Source: JACPWY01 sp964603655
GTDB taxonomy: Bacteria; Bdellovibrionota; FAC87; UBA2466
Length of the DNA stretch: 19,382 nt
Direction: 5' to 3'
Assembly (NCBI GenBank): GCA_964603655.1
Contig: CAZRVZ010000072.1
Location: 1 to 19,382 of the forward strand
Numbering within the stretch: the first letter of the stretch is position 1; each line of letters starts with the position of its first letter. The notes under the pieces are model-generated. The model made no database searches. It was given only the letters and a program-made list of their open reading frames with translations, and was not told where the DNA came from. Below, in pieces: positions 14,422 to 19,382 of this stretch. The position numbers and the translations under genes were made by a program.

Positions 14422-16443
14422 ATGGGTCGGTGCGTACTACTAGGAATAATCCCCCTATTTTGTTTTGCCCTTTTTCCACTAGCCTGTGCACACAAACCTC
14501 CGATCGCCGACCTTTCCGGAAAGGAAACTAATGAGGCGCGCCTGCTGTTCCAAAAAGCGGAATCAGCGCAAAAAGGAGGGGGTGGCGATCGTGGGCTTTC
14601 CCAATACAGGAAAATTCGGTCGCGCTTTCCCGGAACTCGTTACGCCCGACTCTCGGCCTATCGTTTAGGATCGGCGGCCTATGCGAGAAAGGATTATTCT
14701 GGCGCCGCGGTACTCTTCGAAGAGATGTTGAAGCCGGCGGCCGGCGGAACGCCCGGTAACGGAGCCGATGAAGGAATTGACGAATTTAAGTTGGACGCGA
14801 CCTACAACCTCGCGGCCTGTGAATATCAACAACGGCATTTTGAAAAGGTTTATCAGGTATTGGTCGGCGTCGATCCTGCGCCGATTGGCTTGAAGGACAC
14901 GCGCCGAGCGGAAATGGTATATGCCTTGATCGAACGCACGGCGCGCGCCCTGGGAGATAGGCCCGGATTGGTGTTAGCATTATCGGGGCACGCCGATCTT
15001 CCCTTGCCGGCTGCGGCCCAAGAGACGTTGAATCAAGAACTCGATCGCGAATTAACGGCAATTACGGACGCCGACATTCTCATTTCGATGTTAAATGGAA
15101 AGCCATTTGGACGGGCTCGTCCCATCGCGATTGTTCAGAACCCCTTGTCGCGAATAAAGATTCAAAATCGTTTACTTGCTCTAACCGGTCAGAGTGTCAC
15201 CGATGTCGATCCGGCATTGACTCAGGATTCGATGCCAATCGAGTCTCCATCGGCGGAGTTACCTCGAGTGGTTCGTGCGGGCTCCGGAAGCGTGGGGATT
15301 TTATTGCCGTTGTCCGGAAAAATCGGCGGCTTGGGAAAGCGACTGCTCGACACCTTGTTACTTTCGAGCGGGTTATTTGAATCCAACGGGGGATCCAGCC
15401 TGAGGTTATTTATCGAAGATACCCTGTCGAGCGATATCGAAGCCGAAGCGGCCGTCATACGATTAGTGGATCGTCAGAATGTCAGCGTAATCATCGGTCC
15501 CTTGGGCTGGAAAGAGGCTGTGTCGGTCGCTAAGAAAAGCCAGGAGTTGGATGTGGTCAATCTCTCCTTGGCCACTCGAGAAGGGATTTCCGAACACGGC
15601 GCTTTAATTTTTCAAAATGCCGTCACACCGCGTGTCCAATCCGAGAGTCTAGCCGAATATTGTGTCGAGCAGCGCGGATTTAAACGGTTTGCCATTTTGG
15701 CATCGTCAGATGCATTTGGCACGGAGATGGCCTATCAGTTTTGGGACGCCGTGGAGCGCCACGGTGGTGAGGTGGTTTCTTTGGAGCATTACGCACCTGA
15801 GGACACCGATTTTCAGGCGCCTATCCAAAAAATGGTAGGGCTCTTTGATGGAGCAAAATTTCGAAAAACGGAGCTCGACAAGGTGGCGGAATTCCAAAAG
15901 GAGTTGAAATTGAAAAGCCCGCGAGCCAAGGAACGTAAATTCAGACTCCAGCCCATCATCGATTTTGATGCCATTTTCATCCCAGACGTACCCAAAGTGG
16001 TTTCGCAAATCGTTTCGACCTTGGCCTATTTCGATGTTCAAGGCCCGGCGCTTTTGGGAACGGCAGACTGGGGCGTCGGGCAGATTTATCGTCGAATCGG
16101 AAAGCCTGCTGTCGGCGCATTTTTTCCCGTAGCCCTGCATCCCGAGTCGCGGCTTCCCACACAATTTGCATTTCTCAATCACTATCGCGACAGCATGGGA
16201 TCGACTCCTGATTTGCTTGCGGCACAGGCATTCGAGGCGATGGACATCGTGAGTCGCGGGCTTCAAAAGGCCGGCGGTTCGAGCAGTACGAGTCTGGCGG
16301 CGGCCATCGCGGAATTGCAGGGAGTGGAAGGCGCTCTGGGAATGTTTGGATTCGATGCGAAACGAATCGCCGCTCGCAGGCTTCCGGTGTTTTCCGTCGA
16401 TCAGGCTGGCGCGTTAATTGAAGTGTCGAAGTCGGTGAATTAA
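14422..16443 (+). CDS. LpoA/LppC-like lipoprotein with TPR-like and periplasmic-binding domains
   Basis: This 673-residue protein begins with a lipoprotein signal (hydrophobic core, then PLAC with Cys22 as the lipidation site), so it is probably anchored to the outer membrane. Residues of about 35-250 are helical and TPR-like (for example YRKIRSRFPGTRYARLSAYRLGSAAY). From about 288 a type 1 periplasmic-binding fold begins (VGILLPLSGKIGGLGKRLLD) and runs to the end, with typical segments such as VSVIIGPLGWKEA and RFAILASSDAFGTEMA. The same two-domain plan is seen in LpoA/LppC, which activates the penicillin-binding protein PBP1A. A role in peptidoglycan synthesis is therefore likely, although plain branched-chain-amino-acid-type receptors share the second domain. 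It starts 12 bp after dnaJ, so it is likely in the same transcript. Confidence 0.82.
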   Translation: MGRCVLLGIIPLFCFALFPLACAHKPPIADLSGKETNEARLLFQKAESAQKGGGGDRGLSQYRKIRSRFPGTRYARLSAYRLGSAAYARKDYSGAAVLFEEMLKPAAGGTPGNGADEGIDEFKLDATYNLAACEYQQRHFEKVYQVLVGVDPAPIGLKDTRRAEMVYALIERTARALGDRPGLVLALSGHADLPLPAAAQETLNQELDRELTAITDADILISMLNGKPFGRARPIAIVQNPLSRIKIQNRLLALTGQSVTDVDPALTQDSMPIESPSAELPRVVRAGSGSVGILLPLSGKIGGLGKRLLDTLLLSSGLFESNGGSSLRLFIEDTLSSDIEAEAAVIRLVDRQNVSVIIGPLGWKEAVSVAKKSQELDVVNLSLATREGISEHGALIFQNAVTPRVQSESLAEYCVEQRGFKRFAILASSDAFGTEMAYQFWDAVERHGGEVVSLEHYAPEDTDFQAPIQKMVGLFDGAKFRKTELDKVAEFQKELKLKSPRAKERKFRLQPIIDFDAIFIPDVPKVVSQIVSTLAYFDVQGPALLGTADWGVGQIYRRIGKPAVGAFFPVALHPESRLPTQFAFLNHYRDSMGSTPDLLAAQAFEAMDIVSRGLQKAGGSSSTSLAAAIAELQGVEGALGMFGFDAKRIAARRLPVFSVDQAGALIEVSKSVN

Positions 16444-16456
16444 TTCCTGTCTCGGC

Positions 16457-16462
16457 TATAAT
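16457..16462 (+). promoter_or_regulatory. Consensus -10 box for a possibly leaderless iorA-like transcript
   Basis: TATAAT stands six bases before the ATG at 16469, so a transcript from it would begin at or next to the start codon. No Shine-Dalgarno sequence precedes that ATG. A -35 match is not visible at 16-18 bp spacing (GGTGAA at 17), so an activator or an extended element may be needed. Confidence 0.5.
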
Positions 16463-16468
16463 ATTGCG

Positions 16469-16936
16469 ATGGCACAATTACAGGTTAATGGAAAATTCAT
16501 CGAGGTGAATGTTCCCGACGATACGCCTCTTTTGTGGGTATTGCGCGAGGAGTTGGGGTTAACAGGAACTAAATTCGGTTGTGGGCGTGGGCTTTGTGGC
16601 GCGTGTACGGTCCATGTGGACGGCACCGCATCCCGCTCATGTGTTCTGGATGTGCAGGGCGTCAAAGGCCTTAGAATTACGACGATAGAGGGGCTGAGCC
16701 AGGATGGATCGCATCCCGTGCAGGTGGCGTGGCAGGCCGTAAATGTCCCCCAGTGCGGCTATTGTCAGTGCGGACAGATTATGTCGGCTGCCGCGCTTTT
16801 AGCTCGAAATCGAAATCCCTCCGATTCCGATATCGATCTTGCAATGTCGGGCAATATTTGTCGGTGTGGAACTTACCAACGTATTCGAAAGGCAATTAAG
16901 CTCGCGGCGCGATCGCGGTCCGGGGGAAAAACGTGA
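16469..16936 (+). CDS. iorA: [2Fe-2S] subunit of a molybdenum hydroxylase (IorA-like)
   Basis: This 155-residue small subunit carries two [2Fe-2S] clusters that take electrons from the molybdenum subunit. The plant-type ferredoxin cluster uses C38, C43, C46 and C58 (FGCGRGLCGACTVHVDG). The second, helical-domain cluster uses C96, C99, C131 and C133 (CGYCQCGQ and NICRCGTY). This matches the small subunits of isoquinoline 1-oxidoreductase and related aldehyde oxidases. Its stop overlaps the start of the large subunit by four bases (GTGA), so the two are made together. It has no signal peptide, so it is presumably carried across the membrane with the Tat-targeted partner. The symbol is by family; the true substrate is unknown. 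Confidence 0.92.
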   Translation: MAQLQVNGKFIEVNVPDDTPLLWVLREELGLTGTKFGCGRGLCGACTVHVDGTASRSCVLDVQGVKGLRITTIEGLSQDGSHPVQVAWQAVNVPQCGYCQCGQIMSAAALLARNRNPSDSDIDLAMSGNICRCGTYQRIRKAIKLAARSRSGGKT

Positions 16937-19149
16937 ACGAGCTCAATCGGCGAGAGTTTCTGAAAACTTCAGTAGTATCATCTGTTGGGTTAGTTGTTGC
17001 GCTGCAGTGTCGGTTTTCTTCTGGTGAATCCGTTAATTCAAAAAGGGAGCCATGGTCCCCGAATGCGTGGTTACAGATTCACCCGACTGGCGAAGTTGTT
17101 TTCACCCTCGATAAAGCCGAAATGGGGCAGGGGGTTTATACCACGCTTGCCATGATTGTGGCCGAGGAATTGGAGATCGATCCGGCGACACTCAAGATAG
17201 TCGTTGCTCCAGCCTCACGCGTTTACATCAATCCGTTAAATAGCATTCAGATAACGGGTGGGAGTACCAGCGTCTCTCAATCCTTCGATAATCTGAGAAA
17301 GGCGGGTGCGATGGCCCGCCATCTTCTCATTGCCGCGGCCGCCGAGCGGTGGAAGATTCCCACGGAGCGCTGTGAGGTGCAAAGCGGCGCGGTTTATCGA
17401 AAAGGCTCGAGCGAGCGATTCGTTTACGGAGAATTGGCAGTCGCCGCGGCCTTGATAGCGCCGCCGCCATCGGTTCTGCTTAAACCGGAGTCTGAATTTA
17501 ATATTATTGGAATGGAATTTCAAAAAAGACTCGACAACCCAATCAAGGTCACCGGCAAAGCCGTATTTGGAATCGATGTCCAAATTCCCGGATTGCTTTG
17601 CGCTGCGATCATTCGGGCGCCTCAGTTCGGGAGTCGGGTTAAATCGTTTAATGCCGATGAGGCAAAAAAGATGGTTGGGGTAAAGGCGGTGATCGAGGTT
17701 CCCACGGGTGTGGCCGTAGTGGCTGAAAAATATTGGCAGGTCAAGAAGGCGCGAGAGTCTGTGACAGTAGAGTGGGCTCCGGATGCCACTTTGTCGAATC
17801 TGGACAGCCAGGCGATTACCGACTTATTTCGAAAGCGATTGTCGGATTCTGGCAAAAACGTTCTTTCAAGAGGGGACGTCGTGAAGTCAATGCAGGGATG
17901 TGCCCGTGTTATCGAGGCGGAATACGAACTGCCCTATCTGGCACACGCAACGATGGAGCCGTGTAACTTTACCGCCGATGTTCGCTCGGATGCCTGCTAT
18001 CTCTACGGGCCTACGCAGAGTGCCGGAATTGCTCAGCAGCTCGCCGTGGAGATTACCGGTTTGCCGTATGAAAAGGTTTTTGTGGAGACGAGTTTTTTGG
18101 GTGGGGGATTCGGCAGGCGCCTTTCGCAGGATTATGTCGCTGAAGCGGTACACGTTTCGAAAGCGCTCGGAAAACCGGTGAAGGTAATTTGGTCGCGCGA
18201 GGACGACATGCAAAACAGCATGTACCGACCGGGCAATCTTCATCGGTTAAAGGGTGGCGTCGATTCCCAAGGAGCACTCATAGCCTGGTCACACAAAATG
18301 GCTGGCCCATCGATTCTGGCCCAGGTTGCGTCCGACTATGCGCGCACCAGTTTTCCTAAATGGCTACCGGGCTGGGCGAAAAAAATGGGCGGCTGGGCCG
18401 GGGAGCGATCTTTCGGGCTTTTATCAAATGATACGACCGCAATGGAGGGGGCCAGTGATTTGGCGTATGCTGCGCCCAATGTCTCCGTCGATTTCTGCCT
18501 CGCTGATCCGGGGATTCCAATCGGTTTTTGGCGTTCGGTAGGCCATTCCTATACCGGGTTTGTCGTTGAGAGTTTTATCGATGAACTGGCAGTTGTGGCC
18601 GGCAAGGATCCCTACGAGTTTCGTCGTCAATACTTGGCTGCTCCCGAAACATTGAGGAATCGCGAAGTGCTCGATCTGGTGGCTCTAAAATCCCAGTGGC
18701 CCGGCAAACCGAAAAAGGGAATCGGACGAGGGATCGCGCAACACGCATCATTTGGGAGCTATGTAGCCTACGTGGTAGACGTCAGTTTGAGCGGCGATAA
18801 TGAAATTATAATCGAACGTGTGGTTACGGCCGTCGATTGCGGCCTGGTAGTCAATCCCGATGGTGCTCGCGCGCAAATGGAGAGCGCGGTGAACTTTGGC
18901 CTGTCGGCCATCATGAAGGGAGAGATTACCTTCAAGGCGGGCGCCGTCGAGCAATCGAGCTTTGATACTTACGAGATCCTGCGATTTAACGAGGCACCCA
19001 AAACGATCGAAATTCATTTCGCCAAAAACGCCCACCCGCCCACCGGACTCGGCGAACCGGGAGTGCCGCCACTGGCGGCGGCGGTGGCCAACGCGATTTG
19101 CGCTCTCACCGGCAAACGGTTGAGGAAAATGCCGTTGAGGGTAGTGTGA
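16933..19149 (+). CDS. iorB: Molybdopterin-binding subunit of an aldehyde/isoquinoline-type oxidoreductase (IorB-like)
   Basis: This 738-residue catalytic subunit is predicted to bind a molybdopterin-dinucleotide cofactor and hydroxylate an aldehyde or N-heterocycle. It starts at GTG. The N-terminus holds a Tat signal (NRREFLKTS, then a hydrophobic stretch), so it acts in the periplasm. Family motifs are GGSTSVSQSF near 110, LGGGFGRRLSQDY near 390, the FWRSVGHSYTGFVVESFIDE region, and GLGEPGVPPLAAA near 705, whose Glu is the expected catalytic base. IorB-type enzymes have no FAD subunit and usually pass electrons to a cytochrome c; none is encoded immediately downstream. The length is normal and the ends are intact. 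Confidence 0.92.
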   Translation: MNELNRREFLKTSVVSSVGLVVALQCRFSSGESVNSKREPWSPNAWLQIHPTGEVVFTLDKAEMGQGVYTTLAMIVAEELEIDPATLKIVVAPASRVYINPLNSIQITGGSTSVSQSFDNLRKAGAMARHLLIAAAAERWKIPTERCEVQSGAVYRKGSSERFVYGELAVAAALIAPPPSVLLKPESEFNIIGMEFQKRLDNPIKVTGKAVFGIDVQIPGLLCAAIIRAPQFGSRVKSFNADEAKKMVGVKAVIEVPTGVAVVAEKYWQVKKARESVTVEWAPDATLSNLDSQAITDLFRKRLSDSGKNVLSRGDVVKSMQGCARVIEAEYELPYLAHATMEPCNFTADVRSDACYLYGPTQSAGIAQQLAVEITGLPYEKVFVETSFLGGGFGRRLSQDYVAEAVHVSKALGKPVKVIWSREDDMQNSMYRPGNLHRLKGGVDSQGALIAWSHKMAGPSILAQVASDYARTSFPKWLPGWAKKMGGWAGERSFGLLSNDTTAMEGASDLAYAAPNVSVDFCLADPGIPIGFWRSVGHSYTGFVVESFIDELAVVAGKDPYEFRRQYLAAPETLRNREVLDLVALKSQWPGKPKKGIGRGIAQHASFGSYVAYVVDVSLSGDNEIIIERVVTAVDCGLVVNPDGARAQMESAVNFGLSAIMKGEITFKAGAVEQSSFDTYEILRFNEAPKTIEIHFAKNAHPPTGLGEPGVPPLAAAVANAICALTGKRLRKMPLRVV

Positions 19150-19273
19150 GTCAGATTACAGCCCATTAAACCTATTAAAGAATTGATTCCCATCATGGTT
19201 TTGTGCTTGGCCTTTTCAGCGTCGGTATCAATCGGACACTCAATTTTGGGGACAAATGGCACCGCGCACGAAG

Positions 19274-19381
19274 TCAATCGCGCAGCGCCCGAAATTCCCG
19301 TGCGATGCGCTCGCCCTCCTGGTAGCCCGCTAGAATCGCGGCGCGTTTCATCGAAAAATCGTTTGGTGCCTTGAAGAGCTC
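19274..19381 (-). CDS. 3' end of an unidentified gene entering from the right edge
   Basis: The last 35 codons of a minus-strand frame run from the window edge to TGA at 19274-19276. The sequence reads ELFKAPNDFSMKRAAILAGY followed by QEGERIAREFRALRD. It looks like a genuine C-terminus (amphipathic helix with alternating charged and hydrophobic residues), but it is too short to identify. A patatin-like or similar enzyme tail is possible. It converges on the iorB-like gene. The 124-bp gap between them (19150-19273) shows no clear terminator. Confidence 0.5.
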   Translation of the reverse strand, partial: ELFKAPNDFSMKRAAILAGYQEGERIAREFRALRD

Positions 19382-19382
19382 A

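Noticed and set aside
19014..19277. Minus-strand frame of 87 codons over the iorB end and the following gap (contains VPFVPKIECPIDTDAEKAK)
   Set aside because: The part in the gap looks somewhat protein-like, but the frame runs antisense through the conserved iorB C-terminus, uses a TTG start and has no ribosome-binding site. Not supported as a gene.
19183..19374. Plus-strand 63-codon frame with a signal-peptide-like start
   Set aside because: It overlaps the opposite-strand gene end at 19274-19381, and its hydrophobic start is what the complement of a charged frame gives. There is no ribosome-binding site.

Overview
The window looks like chromosomal DNA of a Gram-negative bacterium with an outer membrane. 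It encodes an LpoA/LppC-like lipoprotein, a Tat-exported molybdoenzyme, periplasmic uptake machinery and several secreted proteins. Protein style, such as the integrase subfamily and the repeat-bearing secreted protein, suggests the old Deltaproteobacteria/Bdellovibrionota neighbourhood, but no rRNA or other decisive marker is present, so that placement is an inference.

Layout. (1) 1-2800 is a worn accessory region. It holds a tyrosine-recombinase pseudogene (in-frame TGA plus a frameshift in a G-run, C-terminus missing), a minus-strand nucleotidyltransferase-domain protein, a divergent intact AAA_14/DUF4143-type ATPase, and a minus-strand N-terminal remnant of a second ATPase of the same type. 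(2) 2866-4829 (minus strand) holds a secreted protein made of 29-residue repeats, downstream of a tightly spaced pair of conserved-looking proteins of unknown function. (3) 4905-7394 (plus) is a complete BtuF-BtuC-BtuD type importer operon for cobalamin or an iron chelate. Its last codons run into a large nested inverted repeat (7370-7466). (4) 7473-8894 (minus) is a large secreted protein of unknown function. (5) 9089-11560 is mutS, followed by a 313-bp AT-rich intergenic region with two perfect consensus DnaA boxes in inverted orientation, a candidate replication origin or DnaA control site. (6) 11874-16443 is a compact plus-strand block: a TrmJ-type RNA methyltransferase overlapping grpE across an in-frame 12-bp tandem repeat, then dnaJ, then an LpoA/LppC-like lipoprotein. 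(7) 16469-19149 is an IorA/IorB-type [2Fe-2S]/molybdopterin oxidoreductase pair, probably from its own promoter. (8) The 3' end of an unidentified minus-strand gene lies at the right edge.

How the genes work together. The importer trio forms one ABC system: binding protein, permease and ATPase. GrpE and DnaJ are the co-chaperones of a DnaK that is not in this window. IorA passes electrons for the molybdenum subunit IorB. MutS starts mismatch repair. The most unusual items are the 39-bp-stem nested hairpin flanked on both sides by short tandem duplications, the DnaA-box palindrome, the two-frame repeat joining the methyltransferase and grpE, and the uncharacterised gene pair at 3582-4829.
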